Positions 19,714 through 29,354 are shown, counted from the first letter of the stretch. The stretch is DNA of 64,000 nt from CAVSRC01 sp963830205 (GCA_963830205.1 CAWHLP010000007.1:16716-80715); one strand, 5' to 3'. Program-made: numbers and translations. The notes: generated by a model not told the origin, from the letters alone.

Positions 19714-21708
19714 ATGTCCGACCTCGCCAAGCATGAGCGCATGGCCAACGCAATCCGCGTGCTGACCATGGACGCCGTTGAAAAAGCCAAGTCCGGCCAC
19801 CCCGGCATGCCCATGGGCATGGCCGATGTCGCCACAGTGCTGTTCACCCGCTATCTGAAGTTCGACCCCACCGACCCGCGCTGGCCCGACCGCGACCGCT
19901 TCATCCTGTCGGCCGGCCACGGTTCGATGCTGCTCTATTCGATCCTCTATCTCCTCGGCGTCGAGGACATGACGATCGACGAGATCAAGCGCTTCCGCCA
20001 GCTTGGATCGAAGACGCCCGGCCACCCGGAGAACTTCCACACGCTGGGCGTCGAGACCACCACCGGGCCGCTCGGCCAGGGTCTCGGCAACGCCGTCGGA
20101 TTCGCGCTCGCCGAGCGCATCCTGGCAGCACAGTTCGGTGGCGGGCTGGTCGATCACCACACTTATGTGATGGCCTCCGACGGCGACCTGATGGAAGGCA
20201 TCAGCCACGAGGCGATCTCGATCGCCGGCCATCTGAAGCTCAACAAGCTGATCGTGTTCTTCGACGACAACAGCATCTCCATCGACGGGCCGCTGAGCCT
20301 GGCCGAGACCGGCGATCAGGTTGCCCGTTTCACCGCCGCCGGCTGGAACGCCATGCGCATTGACGGGCACAACCCCGACGAGATCGCCGCAGCGATCGAG
20401 GCGGCGCAGAAGAGCGACAAGCCGACGATGATCGCCTGCAAGACCATCATCGGCTTCGGCTTCCCGACGCGGGCCGGCACCCAGAAGGCGCACAGCGATG
20501 CGCCCGGCGAGGAAGAGATCGCCGGCGCCCGCAAGGTGCTGCACTGGGATTCGCCGCCCTTCGAGATTCCAGCCGACATCCGCGACGCCTGGCGCATCGC
20601 CGGCCTGCGCTCGAGCCAGCCACGCAAGGAATGGGAGAAGCGGCTCGCCGCCGCCGACAACGACCTGCGCGGCGAGTTTGAGCGGCGCATGCGCGGCGAC
20701 CTGCCGCCCGGCTTCGATCAGGCGATCATCGACTTCAAGAAGACGCTCACCGCCCAAGCCCCCAAGGTCGCCACCCGCAAGGCCTCGGCCATGGCGCTCG
20801 AGGTGATCAACGCCATCGTGCCGGAGACCGTCGGCGGCTCGGCCGACCTCACCCCCTCCAACAACACCTTCACCAAGGGGCTGGGGGAGATCAAGACGGG
20901 CGACTTCAGCGGCCGCTACATGCACTGGGGCGTGCGCGAGCACGGCATGGGAGCCGCCATGAATGGCATGGCGCTGCATGGCGGCCTCATCCCTTATGGC
21001 GGGACCTTCCTGACCTTCAGCGACTATTGCCGGCCGTCGATCAGGCTGGCCGCATTGATGGGCAACCGCGTGGTCTTCGTCATGACCCATGATTCGATCG
21101 GTCTCGGCGAAGACGGCCCGACCCATCAGCCGGTCGAACACGTGGCCGCGCTGCGCGCCATGCCCAACCTCCTGCTCTTCCGCCCGGCGGACGCCACCGA
21201 GACGCTCGAATGCTGGCAGTTGGCTCTGGAAAGCCGCAACGCGCCGAGCGTACTGGCGCTGACCCGCCAGAACCTGCCGGCGCTGCGCACCGAGTTCCAG
21301 GCTGCCAACGCCTGCGCCCGCGGCGCCTACGAGATCGCCGCCGCCGAGGGCAACGCCGAGGTGACCTTGTTCGCGTCCGGCTCGGAGGTCGAGATCGCCC
21401 TTGCCGCCAAGGCATTGCTCGACCGCGCCGGTCACCCGGCGCGGGTCGTCTCGGTGCCCTGCTTCGAGCTGTTCGAGGCGGAGAGCGAGGACTACAAGGC
21501 CGAGGTCATCGGCGATGCCCCGGTGAAGGTCGCCATCGAGGCGGCCGTGCGCCTGGGCTGGGACCGCTTCATCGGCCCCGACGGCATCTTCGTCGGCATG
21601 CATGGATTTGGCGCCAGCGCGCCCTACGAAGAGCTGTACAGGAAGTTCGGGATCACCGCAGAGGCGGCCGCCGAAGCGGCTTTGACCAGGGTCAAGGCGA
21701 TCGCCTGA
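19714..21708 (+). CDS. tkt: Transketolase
   Basis: 664 residues, full length. Thiamine-diphosphate enzyme that moves two-carbon units in the pentose phosphate pathway. Visible parts: SGHPGMPMGMADVATVLF, the ThDP/Mg motif ASDGDLMEGISHEA ... DDNSISIDG, the pyrimidine-domain GVREHGMGAAMNGMALHGG, and THDSIGLGEDGPTHQP. The ATG at 19714 gives the normal N-terminus. It heads the tkt-gap-pgk-fba run, all on the plus strand. Confidence 0.97.
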   Translation: MSDLAKHERMANAIRVLTMDAVEKAKSGHPGMPMGMADVATVLFTRYLKFDPTDPRWPDRDRFILSAGHGSMLLYSILYLLGVEDMTIDEIKRFRQLGSKTPGHPENFHTLGVETTTGPLGQGLGNAVGFALAERILAAQFGGGLVDHHTYVMASDGDLMEGISHEAISIAGHLKLNKLIVFFDDNSISIDGPLSLAETGDQVARFTAAGWNAMRIDGHNPDEIAAAIEAAQKSDKPTMIACKTIIGFGFPTRAGTQKAHSDAPGEEEIAGARKVLHWDSPPFEIPADIRDAWRIAGLRSSQPRKEWEKRLAAADNDLRGEFERRMRGDLPPGFDQAIIDFKKTLTAQAPKVATRKASAMALEVINAIVPETVGGSADLTPSNNTFTKGLGEIKTGDFSGRYMHWGVREHGMGAAMNGMALHGGLIPYGGTFLTFSDYCRPSIRLAALMGNRVVFVMTHDSIGLGEDGPTHQPVEHVAALRAMPNLLLFRPADATETLECWQLALESRNAPSVLALTRQNLPALRTEFQAANACARGAYEIAAAEGNAEVTLFASGSEVEIALAAKALLDRAGHPARVVSVPCFELFEAESEDYKAEVIGDAPVKVAIEAAVRLGWDRFIGPDGIFVGMHGFGASAPYEELYRKFGITAEAAAEAALTRVKAIA

Positions 21709-21773
21709 GCCTGGTGTTTTGTCACCGCGGCCCCTCCCAATATCCAAGGCCGCTGCATTGAAGGAGAAAGAAC

Positions 21774-22781
21774 ATGGCCGTTAAGGTCGCGATCAATGGT
21801 TTCGGCCGCATTGGCAGACTGGTGCTGCGCGCCATCTACGAGACGGGCCGCAAGGACATCGACATCGTTGCGATCAACGATCTCGGCCCGGTCGAAACCA
21901 ATGCCCACCTGCTGCGCTACGATTCGGTGCACGGTCGCTTTCCCCATGAGGTCAAGGTCGACGGCGACGTGATCTCGGTGGGCGACGAGAGCTTCAAGTG
22001 CCTTGCCGAGCGCGATCCCTCCAAGCTGCCGTGGAAGGAGCTGGGCATCGACATCGTCATGGAGTGCACCGGCATCTTCACCTCCAAGGAGAAGGCCTCG
22101 GTCCATCTCGGCGCGGGTGCCAAGCGCGTGCTGGTGTCGACCGCCTCCGACGGCGCCGACGCGACCATCGTCTACGGCGTCAACCACCAGATCCTCAACA
22201 AGGACCACATCGTGGTCTCCAACGCCTCGTGCACCACCAACTGCCTGGCGCCGGTCGTCGACGTGGTCAACAAGACCTTCGGCATCGACCACGGCATGAT
22301 GACCACCATCCACTCCTATACCGGTGACCAGCCGACGCTCGACACCCTGCACAAGGACCTCTATCGCGCCCGCGCCGCGGCCTTGAGCCAGATCCCGACC
22401 TCGACCGGCGCCGCCAAGGCGATCGGCCTGGTGATTCCGGAACTCAAGGGCAAGCTCGACGGCATCTCGATCCGCGTGCCGACCCCGAACGTGTCGCTGG
22501 TCGACGTCAAGTTCGTCGTCAAGAAGACGGTGACCAAGGAAGAGGTCAATGCGGCCTTCGAGGCGGCTGCCGGCGGACGCCTGAAGGGCATCCTCAACGT
22601 CACCAAGGCCCCCAACGTGTCGAGCGACTTCAACCACGATCCGGCGTCCTCGACCGTCGCCCTGCCGCAGACCAAGGTCATGGCGGGCACGCTGGTCACG
22701 GTGCTCTCCTGGTACGACAACGAGTGGGGCTTCTCCAACCGCATGAGCGACACCGCCGTCGCCATGGCGAAGTTCATCTAG
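21774..22781 (+). CDS. gap: Glyceraldehyde-3-phosphate dehydrogenase
   Basis: 335 residues. The NAD-binding N-terminus is VAINGFGRIGRLVLRAI. The catalytic motif SNASCTTNCLAPVV has the nucleophile Cys at residue 153, and WYDNEWGFSNRM is near the C-terminus. A GGAGAAAG ribosome site precedes the ATG. It is 65 bases after tkt, likely the same transcript. Confidence 0.97.
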   Translation: MAVKVAINGFGRIGRLVLRAIYETGRKDIDIVAINDLGPVETNAHLLRYDSVHGRFPHEVKVDGDVISVGDESFKCLAERDPSKLPWKELGIDIVMECTGIFTSKEKASVHLGAGAKRVLVSTASDGADATIVYGVNHQILNKDHIVVSNASCTTNCLAPVVDVVNKTFGIDHGMMTTIHSYTGDQPTLDTLHKDLYRARAAALSQIPTSTGAAKAIGLVIPELKGKLDGISIRVPTPNVSLVDVKFVVKKTVTKEEVNAAFEAAAGGRLKGILNVTKAPNVSSDFNHDPASSTVALPQTKVMAGTLVTVLSWYDNEWGFSNRMSDTAVAMAKFI

Positions 22782-22815
22782 AGACTAAGGTGACGGGCGT
22801 CGCGGAGGTGTCGTC

Positions 22816-22965
22816 ATGAGCCTCGGCAACGCCCTCACCCTTGCCGGAGTCGCCCTTCTGTTGGCCTTCTTCGTCTTCGCGTTCCGTCAGGGCACCAAGG
22901 TCAAGCCGGACAGGAACGCCAGGGACCACGGCCAATTCTACGTGCCCGGATATCACGGGCATTGA
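22816..22965 (+). CDS. Tiny single-helix membrane protein between gap and pgk
   Basis: 49 residues: one transmembrane helix (LTLAGVALLLAFFVFAF) followed by a basic and polar tail ending FYVPGYHGH. The ATG at 22816 has a strong GGAGGTG site seven bases upstream. It lies 34 bases after gap and 46 before pgk on the same strand, so it is probably translated. No family recognised. Confidence 0.6.
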   Translation: MSLGNALTLAGVALLLAFFVFAFRQGTKVKPDRNARDHGQFYVPGYHGH

Positions 22966-23011
22966 CGGCCACGGGGGAGACGGTGGTGGCCCTTAAGCAC
23001 AGGACAGACAC

Positions 23012-24211
23012 ATGACGTCAGCTTTTCGTACCCTCGACGGTGTCGATCTCAAGGGCAAGCGCGTTCTCATCCGCATCGACCTCAACGTCCCCATGGCGGA
23101 CGGCAAGGTCGCTGACGACACCCGCATCCGGGCGAGCGCGCCGACCATCCGCGAGGTCGTCGACAAGGGCGGCAAGGCCATCCTGCTCGCCCATTTCGGC
23201 CGCCCCAAGGACGGACCGGACCCCAAATACACGCTGAAGCCGGTGGTGCCGGCCGTTGCCGACGTGCTCGGCATGAAGGTCGGCTTCGCCGAGGACTGCG
23301 TCGGGCCGGTGGCCGAAAAGGCCGTCGCCGCCATGAAGGACGGCGACGTGCTGGTGCTTGAGAACACGCGCTTCCACAAGGGCGAAGAGAAGAACGACCC
23401 GGCGCTGACCGCTGAGATGGCCAAGCTCGGCGACATCTTCGTCGCCGACGCCTTCTCGCTTGCCCACCGTGCCCACTGCTCGACCGAGGGCCTCGCCAAG
23501 GCCCTGCCCTCCTATGCCGGCCGGGCGATGCAGGCCGAAATCAGTGCACTGGAAGCAGCCCTCGGCAGCCCCAAGCGGCCGGTGGTCGCCATCGTCGGCG
23601 GCGCCAAGGTCTCGTCCAAGATCGACGTGCTCACCCACCTGGTCGAGAAGGTCGATGCGCTGGTCATCGGCGGCGGCATGGCCAACACCTTCCTGCTCGC
23701 CAAGGGCGTCGCCATCGGCAAGTCGCTGGCCGAGCCCGATCTCGCCGATACCGCCAAGAAGATCATCGCTGCGGCGGCAAAGGCCAAGTGCGACATCGTC
23801 CTGCCTGTCGATGTCGTGGTCGCGGCAGAGCTCAAGGAAGGCGTTGCCACCAGGACCGTCGCGGTCAATGCGGTGCCTGCCGGCGAGATGATCCTCGACG
23901 TCGGGCCGCAGTCGGTCGCCGCCGTCAACGCCTGGATCGACAAGGCCGCCACGCTGGTCTGGAACGGACCGCTCGGCGCCTTCGAGATTCCGCCCTTCGA
24001 CAAGGCAACGGTCGCCGCCGCCCGCCATGCGGCGGAGCGCACCAAGGCCGGCGCCCTGCTCTCGGTCGCCGGTGGCGGCGATACCGTGTCGGCGCTCAAC
24101 AAGGCCGGCGTCGGCGGCGATTTCTCGTTCGTGTCGACCGCCGGTGGCGCGTTCCTCGAATGGATGGAGGGCAAGGCCCTCCCCGGTGTCGAGGTGCTGC
24201 GCAAGCGCTGA
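23012..24211 (+). CDS. pgk: Phosphoglycerate kinase
   Basis: 399 residues, full length. Makes ATP from 1,3-bisphosphoglycerate. N-domain motif VLIRIDLNVPMADGKVADDT, then LAHFGRPK, VLENTRFHKGEEKND, VAIVGGAKVSSKIDVL (nucleotide domain) and the C-terminal VAGGGDTVSALNKAG. It belongs to the glycolytic cluster. Confidence 0.97.
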   Translation: MTSAFRTLDGVDLKGKRVLIRIDLNVPMADGKVADDTRIRASAPTIREVVDKGGKAILLAHFGRPKDGPDPKYTLKPVVPAVADVLGMKVGFAEDCVGPVAEKAVAAMKDGDVLVLENTRFHKGEEKNDPALTAEMAKLGDIFVADAFSLAHRAHCSTEGLAKALPSYAGRAMQAEISALEAALGSPKRPVVAIVGGAKVSSKIDVLTHLVEKVDALVIGGGMANTFLLAKGVAIGKSLAEPDLADTAKKIIAAAAKAKCDIVLPVDVVVAAELKEGVATRTVAVNAVPAGEMILDVGPQSVAAVNAWIDKAATLVWNGPLGAFEIPPFDKATVAAARHAAERTKAGALLSVAGGGDTVSALNKAGVGGDFSFVSTAGGAFLEWMEGKALPGVEVLRKR

Positions 24212-24343
24212 CGCCGTTTCCTGGGGACCGGGCCGGCGGGCCTCCCGCCGCCCCCCCAGATCGGTAATTGCGCTGAATCATGAACAATCCTGGGCTCTTC
24301 GGCTATAAGGCCGGGCGAACCCCCAAGCACAGTGGATAGACCA

Positions 24344-25294
24344 ATGGCCGAACCCAAATCCCCATCGAGCGCGATGCTCACCGATCGCGTCCAGCAAGTC
24401 CTCAAGTTCTACGAGTCCGACACCCCGGCGGTTAAGGCCCAGCTTGCCCGGATCATGCTGACCGGCCGCCTCGGCGGCACCGGACGCATCGTCATCCTGC
24501 CGATCGACCAGGGCGTCGAGCACGGCCCGGCGAAGAGCTTCGCCATGAACAAGCCGGCCTTCGACCCGCTCTATTTCTATCAGCTGGCCATCGATGCGGG
24601 CCTCAACGCGCTTGCCGCGCCGCTGGGCCTGCTCGAGACGGGCGCCGCGACCTATGCCGGCCGCATCCCGCTGATCCTCAAGGTCAACAGCGCCAACGGG
24701 CTCTACCCCAACAGCCAGTTCAAGGACCAGGCGGTCACCGCCAGCGTCAAGGACGCCGTGCGCCTCGGCTGCTCGGCCATCGGCCTCACCCTCTATCCCG
24801 GTTCCGAGAAGTCCTTCGACATGATCGAGGAGGCTCGCGAGCTCATCCGTGAAGCCAAGGATGCCGGCCTCGCCTCGGTGGTGTGGGCCTATCCGCGCGG
24901 CGGCGACATCAACAAGATCGGCGAAAGCGCGCTCGACGTCGCCGCCTATTCGGCCCAGATCACGGCGCAGATCGGCGCCCACATCCTCAAGCTCAAGCTT
25001 CCCTCGCCGGAATTCTTCGATCCCGAGATGAAGAAGCTCTACGACAAGAACAACATCGCCTATGCCACGGTCGCCGACCGCGTGCGCCACATCATGGATT
25101 CCGCCCTGGGCGGGCGGCGCATCGTCATCTTCTCCGGCGGTCCGCAGAAGACCGACGCCGAGGTGTTCGACGACGCGCGCGGCATCCGCGAAGGCGGCGG
25201 CTATGGCTCGATCATCGGCCGCAACTGCTTCCAGCGTCCGCACGCCAAGGCGATGGAACTGCTCGACAGCATGATCAAGATCTACGCCGACTAG
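24344..25294 (+). CDS. Class I fructose-bisphosphate aldolase (DhnA/FbaB type)
   Basis: 316 residues; Schiff-base aldolase of the archaeal-type class I family that cleaves fructose-1,6-bisphosphate. Motifs: LPIDQGVEHGPAKSFA near residue 50, GCSAIGLTLYPGSEKS, VVWAYPRGGDIN, the Lys-bearing HILKLKLPSP, and the phosphate-binding IIGRNCFQRP near the end. The ATG at 24344 is preferred to an in-frame GTG at 24332. A likely -10 (GGCTATAAGG) lies about 40 bases upstream, so it may have its own promoter. Confidence 0.93.
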   Translation: MAEPKSPSSAMLTDRVQQVLKFYESDTPAVKAQLARIMLTGRLGGTGRIVILPIDQGVEHGPAKSFAMNKPAFDPLYFYQLAIDAGLNALAAPLGLLETGAATYAGRIPLILKVNSANGLYPNSQFKDQAVTASVKDAVRLGCSAIGLTLYPGSEKSFDMIEEARELIREAKDAGLASVVWAYPRGGDINKIGESALDVAAYSAQITAQIGAHILKLKLPSPEFFDPEMKKLYDKNNIAYATVADRVRHIMDSALGGRRIVIFSGGPQKTDAEVFDDARGIREGGGYGSIIGRNCFQRPHAKAMELLDSMIKIYAD

Positions 25295-25443
25295 GCCGCC
25301 GCCGGCGGCCGCGGCCGCTGAAGGGCCTGCACGAACCGCATAATTGCCCAAATGCGGTTGCATTCGATCCCCGGTCCCGGTCAAGCTGGGCCGGGGATTT
25401 GGTATAGACGGGGGGTACCCCCAGGGGCGACCTGGTGCCTGCC

Positions 25444-26097
25444 ATGGCGAACGACATCAGAAGCCGTTGCCGCCTGTGTCTGGTCACCCCCGCCGGGGTC
25501 GACGCCGAGACGTTGGTCCCCCGTGTCGCCGACGCCCTGTCGGGCGGCGACGTGGCCTCCCTGATCATCACCGCCGATCCCGCTGATCCCGCCGCCTTGC
25601 AGCGGGCAGCCGAGCTCTTCGTGCCGCTCGCCCAGGATGCCGGCGCCGCCGCGATCGTCCACGGCGACACGCGCATCGTCGGACGCACCCACGCCGACGG
25701 CGTGCTTGTCGAGGCGGGCCCCGCCGACCTTGCCGCCGCTGTCGCCGCCCTCCACCCCAAGCGCATGGTCGGCGCCGCCGGCCTCACCTCCCGCGACGAG
25801 GCCATGGCCGCCGGCGAAGCCGGGGCCGATGTCCTGTTCTTCGGCCGCCTCGACGGCGACACCGGCGACGGCATCTTCCCCAAGGCGCTCGAACTGGCCG
25901 GCTGGTGGTCGGCGGTCACCGTGATCCCGGCGATCGTCATGGGCGGCCGCAGCCTCGTCTCGGTACGCGAGGCCGCGGCCGAGGGGATCGAGTTCGTGGC
26001 GCTCGCGAAAGCCGTCTGGGACGACCCGCGCGGCCCCAGGGCGGCGGTTGCAGAAGCCTGCGAGCATCTGGCCCTGAGCGGCGAGGCGACGGCATGA
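25444..26097 (+). CDS. ThiE-like TIM-barrel protein (thiamine phosphate synthase family)
   Basis: 217 residues from the ATG at 25444 (GTG at 25435 also possible). Overall TIM-barrel pattern of ThiE: CRLCLVTPAGVDAETL, AGAAAIVHGDTRIVGRTHADGV, MVGAAGLTSRDEAMAAGEAG, ADVLFFGR and IPAIVMGG. Signature residues for pyrophosphate and pyrimidine binding (GVHLGQ, T-x-TK loop) are not present, so thiamine phosphate synthase activity is doubtful. Such proteins commonly follow fba in Hyphomicrobiales. The stop overlaps the next start by ATGA. Confidence 0.72.
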   Translation: MANDIRSRCRLCLVTPAGVDAETLVPRVADALSGGDVASLIITADPADPAALQRAAELFVPLAQDAGAAAIVHGDTRIVGRTHADGVLVEAGPADLAAAVAALHPKRMVGAAGLTSRDEAMAAGEAGADVLFFGRLDGDTGDGIFPKALELAGWWSAVTVIPAIVMGGRSLVSVREAAAEGIEFVALAKAVWDDPRGPRAAVAEACEHLALSGEATA

Positions 26098-27335
26098 GGC
26101 AGGTCGTGCTCGGCGCCCTGCTGACCTGCCTGGCGGCCCTCCCGGCGCTTGCCCAGGACGGCCCCATGGTGCTGACGCCACCGCCGGGCGCGGCACCAGC
26201 CGCGCCGGCCAGCGACGGGCCGGTTCAGCTTGCTCCGGCGCAGCCGGCCGTCGTCGCCCCAGCGCCGGTCGACCTCGCGCCAGCGGCGCCGGCAGCGCAA
26301 GCGGCCACCACCGACCACAAGGTTCCGCCGGTGCCAACGCCGCGGCCGGAGCCGGCCGGCGGCCCGGCACCGGCGATGGCAGCGACAACCGACCAGCCGG
26401 CCGCTGCTGCGCCCGCGCTCAACACCCTCCCCGCCGTGCCGACGGCGCCGACCGTGCCCGCCGCTTCGGCGGACGCCGCCGCACCGGCAGCCGGCGCCGG
26501 CAACGGCCAGCCGGACCTCGCTTATGGCGCCTTCCAGCGCGGTCTCTACATCTCCGCCCGCGACCTCGCTTTGCCGCGGGCTCAAGCCGGCGACACCGCC
26601 GCCGCTACGCTGCTCGGCGTCCTCTACGAGGGCGGCTATGGCGTGCCGCAGGATTTCGCCGAGGCGGCACGCTGGTATGGACGCGCCGCCTCCGGCGGCG
26701 ACCGCGAGGCCGAGTTCGCTCTCGGCAACATGTATCTCGACGGCCGTGGCGTCGCGGCCGACCGCAGCAAGGCGGCCGACTATTTCCAGAGCGCCGCAGC
26801 CCAAGGCCAGGTCAACGCCATGTACAACCTCGCTTTGCTCTACATCGAGGGCAAGGCGCGGCCACACGACATGGCCCAGGCCGCCAGCCTGCTGCAAAGC
26901 GCCGCGGCCACCGGCAGCGCCGATGCCGAATACGTGCTGGCCCAGCTCTATGCCGACGGCACCGGCGTGGCCAAGGACGCGGAACGCGCCACCGGGCTGT
27001 TCGCCGATGCCGCCCACCAGAACCACGTTGCGGCCGAGGTCGAATACGCCATCCGCCTGTACAACGGCATCGGTGCGGCCAAGGACGAGGCGGCTGCCGT
27101 CACCTGGTTCAAGCGGGCCGCCGATCTCGGCAATGCGATTGCCCAGAACCGGCTGGCGCGCATCCTCGCCACCGGGGAAGGCGCCCCCGCCGATCCCGTC
27201 CAGGCCGCCAAGTACCACCTGCTTGCCAGCAACGCCGGACGCGGCGACGACTTCCTCGACAAGTTCGTCGCCGGCCTGACGCCCGAGCAGCGCCAGCTCG
27301 CCGTCGCCGCCGCCCAGCGCTGGCCGGCCAACTGA
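26094..27335 (+). CDS. Exported Sel1-repeat (TPR-like) protein
   Basis: 413 residues. Signal peptide MRQVVLGALLTCLAALPALA, then about 115 residues of Pro/Ala-rich linker, then about seven Sel1 repeats (AATLLGVLYEGGYGVPQDFA, AEFALGNMYLDGRGVAADRS, NAMYNLALLYIEGKARPHD, EYVLAQLYADGTGVAKD). It is a periplasmic interaction scaffold and ligands are unknown. The ATG at 26094 overlaps the ThiE-like stop, implying coupled translation. Confidence 0.88.
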   Translation: MRQVVLGALLTCLAALPALAQDGPMVLTPPPGAAPAAPASDGPVQLAPAQPAVVAPAPVDLAPAAPAAQAATTDHKVPPVPTPRPEPAGGPAPAMAATTDQPAAAAPALNTLPAVPTAPTVPAASADAAAPAAGAGNGQPDLAYGAFQRGLYISARDLALPRAQAGDTAAATLLGVLYEGGYGVPQDFAEAARWYGRAASGGDREAEFALGNMYLDGRGVAADRSKAADYFQSAAAQGQVNAMYNLALLYIEGKARPHDMAQAASLLQSAAATGSADAEYVLAQLYADGTGVAKDAERATGLFADAAHQNHVAAEVEYAIRLYNGIGAAKDEAAAVTWFKRAADLGNAIAQNRLARILATGEGAPADPVQAAKYHLLASNAGRGDDFLDKFVAGLTPEQRQLAVAAAQRWPAN

Positions 27336-27414
27336 TCTGCAACATTGCGGGCTTGCAGCGCGCCGTGAAGTGTGGTGCGAGAGGCGCGCCCGCGCCCCAA
27401 CCGGATGATCCTCG

Positions 27415-28215
27415 ATGGCCCGCACCGCTCTCCTCAACGTCATGGTCCAGGCCGTGCTCAAGGCCGGACGCGGCCTCACCCGCGATTTCGGCGAGGTCGA
27501 GAACCTGCAGGTCTCGCTCAAGGGGCCGGGAAATTTCGTCTCCGCCGCCGACCACCGCGCCGACCAGACGCTGATCGCCGAACTCTCCAAGGCGCGTCCC
27601 GGCTACGGCTTCCTGACCGAGGAGAGCGGCGCCATCGCCGGCAGCGACGACAGCCACCGCTGGATCATCGACCCGCTCGACGGCACCACCAACTTCCTGC
27701 ACGGCATCCCCCTCTTCGCCATCTCGCTGGCGCTCGAGCGCGAGGGCCAGCTGGTCGCCGGCGTGGTCTTCAACCCGGTTCTCAACGAGCTCTACGTCGC
27801 CGAGAAGGGCAGCGGCGCCTTCCTCAACGACCGCCGCCTGCGCGTGGCGGCGCGGCGCAACCTCGCCGACTGCGTGCTTTCCACCGGCCTGCCCGGCATC
27901 GGGCGCAGCATCCGCGACGTCGCCATCCCCCAGATCACCCAGATGATGCCCAAGGTTGCCGGCCTGCGCCGCACCGGCTCGGCGGCCACCGACCTCGCCT
28001 GGGTCGCCTCCGGCCGCTATGACGGCTACTGGGAAAGCGGCGTCAGCCCATGGGACATGGCGGCCGGCATCGTGGTGGTGCGCGAGGCCGGCGGCATCGT
28101 CAGCGACACGGCCGGCAGGGCCGACATGTTCGCCACGGGATCGGTGGTCGCCGCCAACGACACGATCCACGCCGCCATGCTCGACACCATCGCCGCCGCC
28201 CGCACCGCCGCCTGA
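27415..28215 (+). CDS. suhB: Inositol monophosphatase family protein (SuhB-like)
   Basis: 266 residues. Mg-dependent phosphatase fold with all metal motifs: TEESGAIAG, WIIDPLDGTTNFLHGIPL, and the C-terminal GYWESGVSPWDMAAG. Substrate could be inositol-1-phosphate or a similar sugar phosphate; SuhB proteins also act in rRNA antitermination. Start ATG at 27415. Confidence 0.93.
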   Translation: MARTALLNVMVQAVLKAGRGLTRDFGEVENLQVSLKGPGNFVSAADHRADQTLIAELSKARPGYGFLTEESGAIAGSDDSHRWIIDPLDGTTNFLHGIPLFAISLALEREGQLVAGVVFNPVLNELYVAEKGSGAFLNDRRLRVAARRNLADCVLSTGLPGIGRSIRDVAIPQITQMMPKVAGLRRTGSAATDLAWVASGRYDGYWESGVSPWDMAAGIVVVREAGGIVSDTAGRADMFATGSVVAANDTIHAAMLDTIAAARTAA

Positions 28216-28310
28216 GCTTCAGCGCTTTTCGCGGTCCGCCCCGATTTTGCCGTTTCTCTAGGGTCACAAATCACGCTAAGACTTGTGCCAAGCGAGAGAG
28301 GCACAGACAC

Positions 28311-29351
28311 TTGCGTTTCTTCCGAAGAGCCCGAACGCGCGAATACGACCCCTACAAGCTCGCCAGCCCGCAGGTCTACCTGTGGCGGATGACCATCTTT
28401 CTGATCATCGCCGCCTTCATCGCGCTTGCCCTCTATCGCCAGGTCGTCACCGCCTTCACCGCCAATCCCGGCCTTAACAGCGTCATCATCGCGGTGCTGG
28501 CCATCGGCATCGGGCTGGCCTTCCGCCAGATCTTCCGCCTGTTCCCGGAGATCCGCTGGGTCAACACCTTCCGCGTCGCCGAGCCCGGCATCGAGGTCGA
28601 CCGGCCGCCGGTGCTGCTGGCGCCGATGGCGACCCTGCTTGGCGACCGCATCGGCCGCATGGCGATCTCGACCCAGACGATGCGCTCGATCCTCGACTCG
28701 ATTCAGATGCGGCTCGACGAGGATCGCGACCTCAGCCGCTACCTGACCAGCCTGCTCATCTTCCTCGGCCTGCTCGGCACCTTCTGGGGCCTGTTGCAGA
28801 CGGTCGGCGCCGTCGCCGACACCATCCGCGGCCTCGACATCTCCTCGTCCAACACCGGGGTCATCTTCGAGGACCTCAAGGCCGGCCTGGCGGCGCCGCT
28901 GGGCGGCATGGGCACCGCCTTCTCGTCCTCGCTGTTCGGCCTCGCCGGCTCGCTCGTGCTCGGCTTCCTCGACCTCCAGGCCGGCCAGGCGCAGAGCATG
29001 TTCTACAACGATCTCGAGGACTGGCTGTCGACGGTCACCGACCTCGATCCCGACATGCTCGACCGCGGCGGCGCCACCACCGCCGAGGACCTGCGCGTCG
29101 CCATCGAGCGGCTGACCCGCACCATCCACGAGGACCACACCACCGATCACCAGGCGGCCGCCGGCACGACGCGCGCCACCACCGCCATGGCCAATCTTGC
29201 GGAGGGCATCCAGGGGCTTGTCCAGCACATGCGCAGCGAGCAGCAAGTGGTCAGGAGCTGGGTCGAGACCCAGTCCAGGCAGCAGCAGGAAGTCCAGTCG
29301 CTGCTCGAGACCATCGCCCGCGCGCTGCAGACACCTGCACCGGGAGAATAG
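28311..29351 (+). CDS. MotA/TolQ/ExbB-like proton channel protein
   Basis: 346 residues. Basic N-terminus with DPYKLASPQVYL, helices at FLIIAAFIALALY and VIIAVLAIGIGLAF, then the MotA/ExbB core: SLLIFLGLLGTFWGLLQTVG and GTAFSSSLFGLAGSLVLGFL. The C-terminal about 100 residues are polar and partly coiled coil. The start is a TTG at 28311 behind GAGAGG; an ATG at 28389 would delete the conserved basic segment. It is three bases upstream of an OmpA-domain partner, the same pairing as MotAB, TolQR and ZorAB. Likely a chromosomal envelope motor of unknown output. Confidence 0.88.
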   Translation: MRFFRRARTREYDPYKLASPQVYLWRMTIFLIIAAFIALALYRQVVTAFTANPGLNSVIIAVLAIGIGLAFRQIFRLFPEIRWVNTFRVAEPGIEVDRPPVLLAPMATLLGDRIGRMAISTQTMRSILDSIQMRLDEDRDLSRYLTSLLIFLGLLGTFWGLLQTVGAVADTIRGLDISSSNTGVIFEDLKAGLAAPLGGMGTAFSSSLFGLAGSLVLGFLDLQAGQAQSMFYNDLEDWLSTVTDLDPDMLDRGGATTAEDLRVAIERLTRTIHEDHTTDHQAAAGTTRATTAMANLAEGIQGLVQHMRSEQQVVRSWVETQSRQQQEVQSLLETIARALQTPAPGE

Positions 29352-29354
29352 ACC

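Noticed and set aside
19501..21747. 748-codon frame antisense to transketolase
   Set aside because: It mirrors tkt exactly and shows no protein family; tkt is certain.
25405..25430. GGGGGTACCCCC palindrome before the ThiE-like gene as a terminator or riboswitch
   Set aside because: No T-run and no THI-box sequence; a 12-base palindrome alone is not enough.
25275..27590. 771-codon frame antisense to the ThiE-like and Sel1 genes
   Set aside because: No recognisable domain; the opposite strand has a signal peptide, Sel1 repeats and coupled starts.
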